This document shows, in pieces, positions 13,237 through 25,799 of a DNA stretch of 64,000 nucleotides. The DNA lies in the NCBI GenBank assembly GCA_028023455.1, contig JAQFVV010012966.1:293953-357952 (forward strand), in the 5' to 3' direction. The notes beneath the pieces were generated by a model. That model was not told where the DNA came from. It was given only the letters and a program-made list of their open reading frames with translations, and searched no databases. This DNA is from Epiperipatus broadwayi. Lineage: Eukaryota; Onychophora; Udeonychophora; Euonychophora; Peripatidae. Within the stretch, counting starts at the first letter, position 1. Each line of letters begins with the position of its first letter. A program made the position numbers and the translations under genes.

Positions 13237-14489
13237 TAGTAATCGTTGTGAATTATGCTATCGACAGAATCAGTTTTTAATTTATTTGAAAGGCACCAGA
13301 GTTCTACAAGAACCCACTGAAATCGTCACATAACATCTCGCAAATTAAAAAGAAAAATGTTTTTTTAAGAATCGGTAATTCTACCGTAATCTAGAATTAT
13401 CTTTTAAATATTATTATTCCTGGAACTTATTAAACATATCGGCAAAGGTAAATTACATTTTTAAATCTTACTAAACTAATAATAAATTTAATAATAAACA
13501 CTAATAAATATTATTAATAACGTACAAATGAAAATTGATAAATGTAAAATCTCTTTTATTTTAACAAACAAAAAAAAAATATTTAACGTTAAATTGTAAA
13601 TTAAATAAACTGGAAAGAACACATACTAATCCAAATATGAATACATTAATAAAAAATAACAGTTAAACAAAATAATTAAAATAACTCAATACTGTTCACT
13701 TCTTACAATTAATTTCCAAGATCTTGTATAAAGTTATTTAAAAGAAAGTTCCGTGAGCACAAAAATTAAAGACTCTATCGGGATTCTATTATAAGCTTAT
13801 ATTTGTAAAATGGTTTGTCAACAATTTAGTCACAATCGGGAATAATAAAGAGTCATAGCTTACTGGTAAATTTAGCGAGAAAGTAGTAGATAACTATGCA
13901 TAGTTTTTTGGGTTAGAATCAGCTCGGCCATTGGTTATTAGTTTATCTTGTGATCTATTCTCCTAGTCGGTCATGAAGGCTTTTCTGGTGTACATCTTCA
14001 TGCACTATGTCCACAGAAGCTCCGGTTCATTCCAACATGCCAAATTATTTCAGTGTAGAGCGATCTTGGATATATTCTTGTTATCCAGGACTAACTATAG
14101 AGAAAACAAATGAAACAAGATGTTAATCTAACTTGATTCTTCCTTTTTATAGTCAGGGTCCAGTTTTCTTATTTCTGTGCATATCTTTTGTTTGTCAAAA
14201 TATACGTTGTTAATTAATCTGGTAATTCCTTATAAAATTTACGTTACAAAGTTCTCTATTTTTAGCAAATTTTTTGGCCATCTTTAATTAGCTACAATAT
14301 TTTTCTTTTAGCTTATCTTTTTACTTTTGAAATTCTTTTGTTCTCTCCAATTCTACTTTTATTTTTAATTACATAAAAAAAATACAAAAGGCAATTTTAA
14401 CTTCCATTGTACATTTTTTTAAAAAATAAATTATACTCAAAAAAAAATCTAAATTTACTTTTATTTTTTTAGCTTTTACCAAGTGTCAA

Positions 14490-16770
14490 TATATTTGTAC
14501 CGTATATAAATAAACGGTACAATATATAAAGTTGAAAGGAAAAGTAGAAAAGTAGAAATAAAGACAGACATAAATTTTTGTAGATATTTTTCTACATTTT
14601 TGGGAATAAAAATAATAAATAAAGGGTTAAATATCTCTGAATTTAAAACAGAATTTTATTATAAATTAAAATATTAAAAAAGATCTAAATAAATGAATAT
14701 TGTAATTATGATTTTGAAGTTAAAAACAAGCATGATTTATTTTTAAAATAATGCTTGCATATATTTCTTTTGTCTATTTTTAAAAATCTTTGTAGGCTAA
14801 AAATTCCAAATGATTAAAGTAAAAACATGTAGATCACATCTTTGATAAGATTTCAAGGTTGCTTCCAAAAGTAGCTTGTAATTAAAAGTGATTTGAAAAT
14901 ATTAAAATTGATTTTAATCAAGACAAGGATTAGATGGAAAAAACTCTTTTTTCAGTTAAGATGTTTTTTATCATCTTAGATAATTCTATAAAAAGGCTGA
15001 TAAAAAATATCAGTTCAGTTTTGGCTTGCAGTTTTTGCAAGAGCTGGCCAGAAGCAGTAATGAAATTGGACAGCTGCAAAGTCAGGACAGTAATTTGTTT
15101 GAGAAGCAGTTGGCAGTAAATAGCTAGCCAGAAAGAATTGGTTAGCAGCAGTAGATTTCAGAACTATACAGGTAGCTCTCATGAAGATGTAGCTGAAGTC
15201 AAGACAGAAGGAGGCAGCTGCTGCCAATTCACTATACTGGAGTTTGGAACATAGAAGGAATATCCATTTCTCTGTCTATAAGCCTTAAATGTGGACAAAA
15301 CAGTTTGCTGGCCTGAAGTTCATCAAATTCTAGACAAAAGGGAACTGATTGAATGTCAACATTTTACCTAAATTATACCTTCCTGGTTATGTCAACTCTA
15401 GACTATACCCATCTCACCAAGACCAACTCACAAAGAAAAGCACAGATAAATATATATATATACAATAGTAAGTAGCATTATATATAGTGAGAATGAAATT
15501 TTAAATAATTTCTTTGTTAAAATGATATTTAAAAATCTATATATTTTAAAAGATAACAAGTAAATAATTTTGCTTGAATTGAATTGAAATCTAAAAGTAC
15601 TGATTGATTCATGGACAATCTATTTTGAAAAAATAAAGTGGACTTCAAAAATCTTTTTAGATTAATTTAAAGATGTAATTAATTAATTGAGAGTAACATG
15701 TCATTAAAAAAAATTTTTGAGTTACCTGTCAAAAAATTGACTTTATTTTTTTTAAAAAGGTAAAAGAAAATATTTTTACTCACAGAAAAAAGTGAGTACT
15801 TAATAATATTAATTCATATCATGCACATTTATGTGTGAATTTTCAAATGGAATTAATTATTAAATATATTTTTAATAATTTTATTATTTTATCAATTCAA
15901 AGACATTCATTTTGTATCAAGACACATACCTGTGTGCTAAATGGATTTTACGTAAACCTAATGAAGAAATATGTAAACCATAATAGCAACTTGAATTGTA
16001 TATAGAAATTTGTAAATCACAAATATGATACTTTTTTATTGTAAGTTAATCAAAATCAGAAGGCTTCTAATTGTAGGGCCATATTCTACAGATCTTAATA
16101 TCATTTTTATTTTTGTTATCATTAATAAACTTGTATTTCAATGGCTAAAAATTGTATTGCATCATTATCTCTTGCTCACCATAACAGTTATGGAGCTTGT
16201 GTTCTTCTGAGCTAGATTCATGTATAACAGCTGATATATAAATGGGGGTGTATATTAGTACTTTGGGGCATCCAGAGATGATCAATCATCACTGTGGTTT
16301 GCACAAAAGAGAATACTCTTTAAAGCCTATTCACCACATTTTATTTTAGTTTAGTCTTATTAGAAGTTTATAGTTGGTTAGTATCTTAATATACTAAGTG
16401 GCCAGAGCATTGATGATGATCAGCATGTTTTAATATCCCAGCATTATTGTTTAGATTTTTGTTTATTATGTATTCTGATGGATTGGCACTTAAGTTTGTA
16501 CATACAAATTAAGGTTTAAATAATTGTCCCCAAGCTGGCAAAGAGCTAAATAATTAGCCTGGTCCATTTCCAATCCAGTCACGAGATTGGCTGTTAATTT
16601 ATTGTATTGATATATTTTTTATGAGTATTACTTACTTTTATAATTGATAATGCTGGTTGGTGTATAGTTAATCATACTTGCTCTAAGAAGTTAACTGATC
16701 TCTTCTGATCTAACTAATCTAGTTGACTGATCTCTCAGAGATTTATGATCTCATTCTCTCTCTTATAATA
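14490..16770 (+). repeat. Long dispersed repeat R, left copy
   Basis: Blocks in this stretch recur in order and in reverse complement at 54435-56640 and 52080-52473. Examples: CTGCCAATTCACTATACTGG and GTGGACAAAACAG at 15220-15310 against 55860-55950, AATCAGAAGGCTTCTAATTG at 16050 against 54785, GGGGGTGTATATTAGTA at 16243 against 54583, and GGCCAGAGCATTGATGATGA at 16400 against 52410. Overall similarity looks like an old duplicate. No conserved ORF was recognised; the short frames at 14934-15227 and 16025-16210 are not convincing. Class unknown. Confidence 0.65.
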
Positions 16771-16779
16771 TATAACACT

Positions 16780-17760
16780 TCTTATATATTTATGATTATT
16801 AAATGTTACTTTAATAATTAATTTAATATTCCATTTGTTTTAAACTGGGGTTGATGGTGATGTGCCATCACTCCAGATATGACCACAATCATTTACAATT
16901 ATTCCCCCATACCATTATATGTTACCATGAGAGTAATTAAAGACTGAATTACTTCTCAAAAAAATAGCATGATAACTTTTTTCTTCTGGCCTGCTATTTT
17001 TTCAAATGGTCTTTTGCTTTAAAGCCAGCTCCCCCATCTCACTGTGAACTATTGAAATTACTAAGCTAATTGTATGATGAGCCTAATTCTGTCATTGGCT
17101 ATTAGTTTATAATTCTTATTATTCTATTGATTAGTTATATTGCACAGATCTAGAGTCCATAAATGAGAATAAATCTAGATAGAGGGTAAATTTAACATGA
17201 AACCATAATTCATATTGATAATAATATTATAAAACATATATTAATAGTCTGTATGTGTGGTAGTATACAATAATCATTCTAGTGGTGTAATGATCAAAAT
17301 AATTAGTTTAAATATATGACTCAAGTTATTATAGAAATTTATTTATAATTATAATAGGAATAGTTTTAGGGAAGGTTTATTTTAAATGATCTAACGTAGT
17401 CATCGGTTGATTTTTATTTATAATTCATTATTATTTTATTTTTAATTTACAATAAGTATTTTATAATTAAATATTATCTATACATGTGTAATTAATACTA
17501 ACATTAAACATTGCCTTTTCTAATATGCATACAGAAGGAATTAACACCTACTTAAAGAAAGCCATTTCTATTATGGTCTTAACCTTAATAAGAAGGTGCA
17601 ATATTTATTAATATTTACATAATTGAACATTTATTTAATTAATTATAAAATTGTTTTTAAAAAATACATGAAATATCTGCTGTCTGTATTAAATGAATAT
17701 ATATGATATGAGATTAATTTGGAGACCTGATTTGCATCACAGATCTTGGATTGCAAGAAT
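16780..17760. other. AT-rich intergenic DNA
   Basis: No gene. The phrase TCATTGGCTATTAGTTTAT near 17092 resembles CCATTGGTTATTAGTTTAT near 13929, so further decayed dispersed repeat material is likely. Confidence 0.3.
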
Positions 17761-17769
17761 AAACTATCA

Positions 17770-17967
17770 GTCAGCACTTAGGACAATCCCAATACAGATA
17801 ATAATCCACAATCTCAAACTGTTGTCAAGGCAACCCCCTCTATAGTTAAGGAGGTTGCCTTGACAACAGTTTGAAATTGTTGATTATTATCTGTATTGAG
17901 ATTGTCTAAATGTTGGATGGTTTTTAATGGTTACTTATAAACCCTATTTAACCTTGAGCATTATTAC
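17770..17967. mobile_element. MITE-like hairpin, foldback family N
   Basis: The core is a perfect 15-bp pair: GTTGTCAAGGCAACC (17821-17835) against GGTTGCCTTGACAAC (17853-17867). Outward pairing continues through AATCTCAAAC/GTTTGAAATT, GATAATAATC/GATTATTATC and CAATCCCAATAC/GTATTGAGATTG for about 70 bp. Single arms of the same family lie at 1203-1292 and 1505-1610. No ORF. Confidence 0.75.
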
Positions 17968-17969
17968 AT

Positions 17970-19420
17970 GGTAATGGAACAGATGTAGACATGTTGATAT
18001 TGGAAGATGTCAATCATCATCATTTCCAAATATCACAAATATAAAAGGGGCATGAGAAAATGAGCATACAAAAAAATAAGTAATTATAGCCAATTATAAG
18101 TTCATTAAATGTAAACAATCAACAATCATTAGTTGTGAGATTGTTAAAAAGTGAGTCAGTATCTTTATTCTCCATTTGCATAATTATAATTTTAAAATAA
18201 TTTGTGGTGCATCTAAATTGGGCTAAAATATAATTTCAACTTTTTATTTTCAGTGCCATCAACAAATAAAAGCTTATAAGAATCAAAAGCTTAAAGAATG
18301 GGTGGATTTGTTAGGATTGTTTGCTTGTTGCCATGTGAGTGTTATAATTGAGCTTGTTATTTTAATTGCTTTGAATCCAAAAATTTTTCAAGAGGGATGA
18401 ACTTAAACATCTTATACAGACTTGACAAAAGACTGATGAGTGTATAATTTCAAATATCTTCTTTTTCTCTTTCCTAAATATCAATAACTGTTCTAACTTA
18501 TCAAAAGCTTACTCTCAAATAATGGACTGCTCTAGATTACAAAGAATAAACATTAGACTGAATGGATGATTGAGCTGGTCAATGAAATAACAATAAAAGT
18601 AAACAAATAGCCAATGACATAAACAGGACAATTGGAAAGCAATGACTTTGCTATATACCAAGATCCATTTAAGATAACAGTTCAGATAATAAACAAGTGT
18701 TGAACATTAGATGATAGAAACCACATTGTCTACAATATAGAAGAATGCATAGAAAAATGCTTAATACTGGAGCAGTAAGTTTCTATTTAGTACTGACATC
18801 ATAATCATGCCTGCACACAAAGTGAGCCACCCATAGGTTCACATGGTATCATGAATCAAAAAGAAAAGTATCAACATTTCTTTCCAATTATCAATTGAAC
18901 TGCTAACAAACTATACATTTGCAATTCACCAACCATGATGAATGTGAACCTCTGTATTAGACATTTTGTATATATTTTGCTACTGTAAATACTTTTTAAG
19001 GTTAATGAGTTATGTGTTGTAATTGAATGACAAAAACATTATTTCAGCCTTCCTAAAAATAAACACAATACTGCTACTAAGTTTTTCTAAATATTGCACA
19101 TTTTCTTGTCATTCAGACATTTAGTGCACACTTCATCAAGCATTTTTTTCTATACTTGATTTTTTTAAATGACTGCAGTAGTTTGCTCAATTTCTGAAAC
19201 TTTTCTACTCTTTGTAAACTTATTTCTTCATTTATAGCACATTTCAAATGAAATTGTTCCAGATATATGGAGATCTTTGTTTTTTTTTGTTTTTTTTGCT
19301 GTTTAATTGTTGAACGAATTCTTCTGCAACACACACTTTATGATTTTATCTCTGTAATTGGTAATAGCAAAATCTGCTATGTTATTGCTGAAATAATTTC
19401 TGTATGACTGTGAGTAAAGA
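17970..19420. other. Intergenic DNA without recognised genes
   Basis: Nothing definable. The minus-strand frame at 19113-19334 is Lys/Gln-rich low-complexity translation over T-rich DNA and has no family signature. Confidence 0.3.
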
Positions 19421-19430
19421 GTAAAAAGTC

Positions 19431-19520
19431 AAGCATTGGTAGCCTAGTGGTTAGCATAGCTGCCTGCCAAGCAGGTGGTCTGGGTTCACTTCCCCATCGA
19501 CACATTTGACATATGAAAAA
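19431..19520 (+). mobile_element. tRNA-Gly-derived SINE, family A copy 1
   Basis: From 19433 the sequence follows a tRNA-Gly plan: GCATTGGTAGCCTAGTGG (A box), anticodon-arm region CTGCCTGCCAAGCAG (GCC anticodon), then GGGTTCACTTCC (B box). The acceptor 3' strand and T stem are mutated, so it is not a working tRNA. It is followed by TTTGACATATGAAAAA, a 3' end shared with the copies at 38131 and 60841. AAAAAGTC at 19423-19430 and 19516-19523 could be a target-site duplication, though GTC may belong to the element. Confidence 0.75.
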
Positions 19521-19529
19521 GTCTTCCTA

Positions 19530-20970
19530 TGTTATTCCCCTATCTTTTTCATGACATAGGGTTCAAAACTGGATAAAGCTTAGAATTTTTTTTGATAGAT
19601 TAATATAGGCAATTGAAACAATATGATTTAGCTATCATACAGTTTCACCTACTATATATCATAGTAGTCTTCATTTTCTTAATTCGAACCCTAGAGGTGC
19701 ATGTATATAACCATATACTAGTTAATTTAATTTATAGAAGCGTATATTTACACATATATGTGTGTAATTGTATATGTGCACATATCTACTATTTTAAATG
19801 TTTGTATTTATAATGTATGCACATTTGTAATGTTATATAAATGTTTTATTTGCAAGAAATTGTATCTTCACACATCTGATTGATATTATTATGTATATTG
19901 TATATGCCTTTATAATTTGATAGAAAGATTTGGTTTGTGATTTTAAGTTATTAAATTTGGTTTAAGCTGTGGACATTATATATATATGAGAACATACCTA
20001 TATATATATGCGAAGGTAACTGTAATGTAATCAGTTTGCTAAACATTACAAGTTTTCTAAATTATTTCAAACTGTCTTTGAAGTTATTCAATTTGCTAAA
20101 TTGCTAGTATTTGCATATAGTAATTAAAGTCAGAGGTAATTTTCTTAGGGGTATGCTAAATGTTGGTGGCTTGAATCTTTTTGAAAAAGAAAGAAATTCA
20201 CTCTTTAAAAAAAAAGAAATTCAAGGTTTATGACTTTCTCAATGGCTATCTCAATTACTTCACACTAAGCTGAGAAACGAACTTTATGGATCTTATGAAA
20301 TAAAGTTAGAATCATTAACACTCATTGACAGTGTTCACCTGTAATAAATCCAGCCGGTTCTTTTGTAGTTGATAAAATTAGTGACTTTTAAGTTTTAAAG
20401 TTAAAAATAAAGATTGCGAATATATTAATGGCTTGTGAGAGGGGGGGTAAAAAATATAAAAACCCCAATTTGAAATGAACAGGATTCCATTTTGCTTTAC
20501 TCTCATATTAACTTGTATTCCAGCAGTGTGCCCAGTTTTATTATGGAGATTAGTGGCTAGAGACTGTCATTGCTGCCTCCTTGTGGCAGAACTATTTATG
20601 GAGAAGGAGGACTCAAACCCCAGCCTACCTGAAAGAATAGCTCATAGAAAGAACAGCCGATGAACCAGCTCAGATGAACCAGCTCGTGTGTGTGCGTAAT
20701 CCTGTCAAGCTGCAAGCCTTCATAGTTGAACCACCAGTAATAAATTCTCAACCAAGCTAACCTAATGCTATAGCAATTCTAATCTTTCCTAAAGCTAGCT
20801 GTAAAATATAAATAATGTGCACAAACTCTTAAACTTAAATCTCATAAATTAATTAAACTGTGTTAGATAAGTGTACTCCAATTTGTATAATTTTAAAATA
20901 ACTTTAAAAGCTAAATTGTAAATCTTGCCTAATCTCTATTTCTCTTAAGTCTTTTAAATTCAACTTGTAA
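19530..20970. other. Intergenic DNA
   Basis: No supported gene. The 62-codon frame at 20475-20663 is GC-richer than its surroundings but matches no family I know. The ACTCAAACCCCAGCC string near 20610, read on the minus strand, resembles a B box, so this may be a decayed tRNA-derived element. Confidence 0.3.
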
Positions 20971-21002
20971 AAAGATAATGATTGTCTTATCATTTTATCT
21001 AT

Positions 21003-21070
21003 TCTCATCTATACTTATGCCTCTATATATATATATATATATATATAGATATATATATATATATATATAT
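21003..21070. repeat. (TA)n microsatellite
   Basis: A near-continuous run of TA dinucleotides interrupted by a single ATAGAT. The open frame covering it is an artefact of the Tyr-Ile repeat. Confidence 0.9.
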
Positions 21071-21079
21071 TATTACAAT

Positions 21080-24010
21080 GCATTTAGTAATTTGTGCTAT
21101 GCCTTCAGAGTGAAGATTACTAATTATTATAAACATAAAGAGACACTTTTGTTCTCAAATATATTAATTCATGCTGCTTTTGGCATATTTCTAAATCTCC
21201 GGTCTGAAACCTACTCTTATATATATTAGTTAAGCTATGTTTTAGCTTAAGATTTAAGGTCTGTTTAGTTGAATATGTGAGAGTGATATTTTAAAGCATA
21301 TTGTAAGTAATTAGCCAAGTTTAAGTCCCAAATATACTTTAGCCTTTCTTAGTTTATTATCATAGACTATGTAGGTTAATTCGTAAACTAGATCATTTTA
21401 ATAAATTCCTTTTTAGCACAGTTTAAGTATGCTAATTTACGAACTGGTGTATGGTAGTTTCGCAGAATGAAACTATAGATTTCAAACTTTACTAACTTGA
21501 ATAATTAATATTTAGAAAGTGTTGTGAATGGGCTCTTATGAAGCACTTCAGTGCATTAAGCCTTGCTATTATATGCTTATTAAATAGGATTTGGTTTTAA
21601 GGGCCATTCTATTATTCCTAGTTCGGACAGCTCTCTATGAAATGAGCTACTGGTTTTAAGGGCCATTCCCATTAGTTCTTTCAGAATTGGGAACACTGGT
21701 ATCCAGCATTGTATATTAAGGCTGTTCAATCATCTGAACTAAATGTTCACATATAGCAAGTGTCCGATACCTGAGAACCGAGTAATCATTACTGAATCTC
21801 ATGAGTAAAGGCATATTCAATCTGCACCTCTGATGTAATTTGTGTAGCACCATAGTCTCGGAAGTTATGCTACAAAGCGCCAGTTCACCTGCAGTTATAG
21901 TAATTGTTCAGCATTGATCTGAACCTCAGATCTAGTTTATATAATAATATCTGCATAAAAAGCGCATTGAATGCTCATCACATAATAATAAAATTAGGTA
22001 CACCTTATATAAAGTTGACACCCTCTTAAGATTTAACCCTTTCAACGATTATTATTTAATTGGCCGAATGAGTTAAAAATCAAAACTTGTAATTGGCCAA
22101 CTCACAACTTTAACAAAATCTATTGTTAAAATAGATCACTTTTAATAATATAAATACGTTAGTTTCGTTTGTAAAAAGTATATTACTAAATTCTCAGATT
22201 ACGAAAGCAAACGAAAGTCTTTTCAAAAATAAAATTTGATTTATAATTTAAAAAATATTCAATTGTGGTGAAATAAAAGTAACCGCTATTCAACCAACCA
22301 AAAAAGATTGCTGACGCAATCTTTTTTTTTTCACTTTAACGTTACGATCAATATGTAGCAATAAATAAATAATTCTTGGTAATATCTTAACTATTTTTCT
22401 AAAATAATTTGATTTTTAGTATTATTTTATCAATAATAATTTGTAATTCAATTCAAATATTGTTTAAAATGTTGTAAACATTCGTTTATCATTTTCGTAA
22501 TAAAAATCAAAACGAACGTAACTTTTTACTTTTTTGGCAGCCATTTCCCTTTCTGACAGAAGTGGGACAGCCAATAAGATTCAAGAAAAGTTGGTGAGGA
22601 GGCGGTGCTTTGGTTTTGTTTGACATATATGGTCATTTTTATTGATTTTTTACTTGTAAAATAACTCTGAAGAGGGCACCATCTTACAGAACTTTTGATT
22701 TTCTTTTGAATGACATATCATATATATACGTGCGATAAAAAGTAGCCGATTTAGAGTGACGTCAAATCTTCTCGTTTTTAGACGAGTCATGCATTTTAAG
22801 CGTTAACCCTTAGAAAACCCAATAGGAATGGCATAGCATAATTTAGGCATCCTTATAGATGTAGAAAACATTATTAATTTATAAAATGTTATAATAAAAT
22901 GATTATGATCAAGTGCAATAAATCTTGAGAACTTGAAGTTCATTTGTTCACCATACCACCTGCAAATGAAATATCCAATACATTTAATTGTTATTGTGTT
23001 ATTTTGACAATATTAAATAGTTTTAAATATATTAATGTGTGATGTCTTATTTGCTCTGTTTGTATTGAATCACTTGGTACTTTCCATAATTATTAATATA
23101 TGCATTATATAACCAGCCATAAGTTGTGTGTGTGTTTGGTTAAGCTGTCAAATGTTTAGTTAATTATTTTTTGAGTCTCTCGCTCCACCCTTTGCTACTG
23201 TCGGCATGGGAATTAAGAGCTTATGAGTGTGACTTCATATATGCCATTCATAGGGTAGTAAGTCAGGGAGTGTTGGTAAAGGAGCTGAGGTGTGGTCGAA
23301 TTTGAGGTCTCAAACCCTCATCTAGATCAGCCTTAGTATAATTTGCCAAAACTCTGGATTTTGTTGTGTGAATGTACAAATATGACTGTTACATAATATG
23401 TTTAATATTGGTTACATATAAGTATCTAATTATTTTTTAAAAGTAAAAATACAAATAAAAGTGACTGAATGATTTATTGTTTGGGTATTTGTTCATAAGT
23501 TCAAGTACCAAAAGAGACAAAACAAGAACCATATTTAATGGATCTTAGGTTCTAGGTTCTACTATCTACAGTAAATCACACAGGACAATAAAAGTCAAAA
23601 AAATACTATAATTTTCCAGATCAGTGCCTGAAGACTTATGATGCAGCCTTTGATTTTGGTGATATATGGGTTATATCCTCCATGGTTTGGCACTTTAGTA
23701 GAATGGCAGACTTTAGACCTCAAAGTTTATGGAACATAAAATTCCCAGCAGTAAACTTTTATTACAATAAAAAAAATGTTTAAGTGGTTCTTCATTTAGA
23801 AGGTCACATGATGTTTGTACAATGTGTAGTAAAGTTTTGATAAAGGATTATTTTTTTACATCCTTCACTCAATCAATCAATGATGGAAGAAAAATCCTCA
23901 ACGACTTTGAGAACGTAACCCAGTTTAAATACCTTGGTAATTTTATAAATAGAAAGGTCATTTTCAATTCAAATTCCAATGAGCTACTACTGCTTTTAAT
24001 CCTTCTAAAC
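21080..24010. other. Intergenic DNA without recognised genes
   Basis: No gene found. GGTTTTAAGGGCCATTC occurs twice, near 21592 and 21652. A less AT-rich patch at 22530-22830 has a CCAAT string, a GGAGGCGG string and TGACGTCA near 22758; this could be promoter-like, but no gene follows that I can recognise. Confidence 0.3.
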
Positions 24011-24014
24011 ATCA

Positions 24015-24090
24015 CATGATCAACATTCTTCCTGCATCCACTGATACCCTAACGTGCACTGTGTGGTGCTACTGTATGGAGAGTCTTCCT
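24015..24090. mobile_element. MITE-like family M, single arm (copy 3)
   Basis: TTCCTGCATCCACTGATA followed by GTGCACTGTGTGGTGCTACTG and TATGGAGAG matches the right arm of family M (compare 803-873). The partner arm is absent. Confidence 0.55.
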
Positions 24091-24119
24091 TCTGTGTTTA
24101 ATCCTTCTACAAAGTATTA

Positions 24120-24470
24120 AAACTAGATAGAAACCAATCCCTACCTTGCGTGATAGTGATGTAATAAAAAGTACACTACAAAAATATTATTAATTAAGTG
24201 GATACTATCTTGTCTAATGAATAACTAATAAAAATTATTAATACACTTCCATCAAGTGGTTTGTTAGAGCAGTAAATTTGACACATCCATTAAACTGTAA
24301 TAATTTTCTATCTGTATATATTGACAATGATAAAGATGTGTGTAGGAGAATATGATCTGGTCAGCTGATGATTGTTGGTTCAACATGAAATGTGCATCTT
24401 GAGAATTACATCCCTCCTCAAGCAAATAAAAGTGGATATAAACCAGTCCCTATCTTGCATGAGAGTGGGG
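24120..24470 (+). repeat. Dispersed repeat C, copy 1
   Basis: AGATAGAAACCAATCCCTAC, CTACAAAAATATTATTAATT, TCTAATGAATAACTAATA and GATAAAGATGTGTG strings reappear at 32480-32733. CTGATGATTGTTGGTTCAAC links it to the family at 25.0-25.8, 30.2-30.7 and 62.3 kb. AAACCAGTCCCTATCTTGCA near 24437 starts a second, partial unit. Confidence 0.55.
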
Positions 24471-25004
24471 TAGCAAAAATTACAGTACTGAAAATTTATT
24501 CAAAGATGGAGTATATCAAAACAGGAAAATAGCAACTAAGTTAGCTTATAGAGTCATTATTTTACTAATTTATTATATGGAAGTGAAACTTGGACATTTT
24601 AGCAGTGCAATATAAAGGCATTAGAGAAGTTTCATTTAAGAATGTTCTATAAAATTTTAAACATACAATGGCATGATCATATAACATATCAACAGGTGTT
24701 TCAACTTGGTGGATGTGATATGAATACAATATTGTAAAATCACATTTTTGTTGCATTGCACATGAAAAACCAATGAACAACTAGATGAACTTGAGCATGG
24801 TTTTAATGGAAGAGGTAGGTTGTGTTAAACACATTCTAAAGAAGTGCAATGCTTATTGTTTCCATTGACAAGATATGCAGAGAACAGGATAGATTGGAGA
24901 ACTATAATTAATTATGAAGTTGAAGTATTTCAGAAAGAAATGTTTTCTGCTGAAGAAATTAGAAGACGTAATAACTGAAATAGGGCTTATTATATATCAG
25001 TATC

Positions 25005-25260
25005 TATATATGTAATATATAGGCATAAGAGCACAGACTTTCACATGACCCACCACTCTCTACCCTATCTAATAAAACTGATATACTTGAACACATTTAT
25101 TTCGAAAAGATAAATAATCACCAATATACGTATTTCATGCTAAACCAGCAATCATTAGTTGGTTTAGATTATCATCTCTACACATATATGCTATAAGTGC
25201 TCAAATATATATTAAGATAACCAATCTTCATACTTTAATAGACAGGCAATCCACTCCACA
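25005..25260 (-). repeat. Dispersed foldback family F, copy
   Basis: Contains CACTCTCTACCCTATC, GATAAATAATCACCAATATA, ATGCTAAACCAGCAATCATT and ACTTTAATAGACAGG. The same order occurs at 30.24-30.45 kb and 62.35-62.56 kb. At 62.34 kb the end nearest CACTC carries GATTTGAACACAGACTTTC, so on the minus strand the family has a B-box-like GTTCAAATCCCC. Confidence 0.55.
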
Positions 25261-25489
25261 CTCCAACTCTTCAACCATCCATCCAATTGAAAATCTGATG
25301 ATGGAACGCTCAAAGGCCACCCTGAGGCTGAGATTTTTGTCGCACCCATGTTGACCTAAGGTCAATCTGACCCCTCATGTACAGGACATAATCCATTTAA
25401 TACATACACAAGGGATGGGCAGACATTTCTACAATGTAATAACTGAAGCAGACATCTCTACAATGTAATAACTGAAACACACATGCTTA

Positions 25490-25780
25490 TAATATACCTG
25501 TGCCTATATATGTAATATATAGGGTATATGAGCACAGATTTTCACACGACCCACCACTCTCCACACTATATCATAACACTGATACACTTGAACATATATA
25601 TATATATCTGAGCACTTATTGCATATATGTGTAGAGATGATAATCTGGACCAACTGATGATTGCTGGTTTACCATGAAATACGTATATTGGTGATTATTT
25701 ATCTTTTTCGATATATATGTCTTCAAGTGTATCAGTGTTATAAGATAGAGTGGACAGTGGTGAGAAGACCGTATTGTGAA
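25490..25780. repeat. Family F, foldback arrangement
   Basis: A forward half (GAGCACAGATTTTCACACGA, CCACCACTCTCCACAC, ACTGATACACTTGAACATAT) is followed by the opposite orientation (ACCAACTGATGATTGCTGGT, AATACGTATATTGGTGATTA, AAGTGTATCAGTGTTATAAG, GATAGAGTGGACAGTGG). The two ends pair. At 25424-25481 a 29-base phrase around TCTACAATGTAATAACTGAA is repeated twice in tandem. Confidence 0.55.
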
Positions 25781-25799
25781 ATATCAAGTAAGCAGAAAA

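Noticed and set aside
19433-19504. Functional tRNA-Gly(GCC) gene
   Set aside because: Acceptor and T stems do not pair; the shared SINE flanks explain it better.
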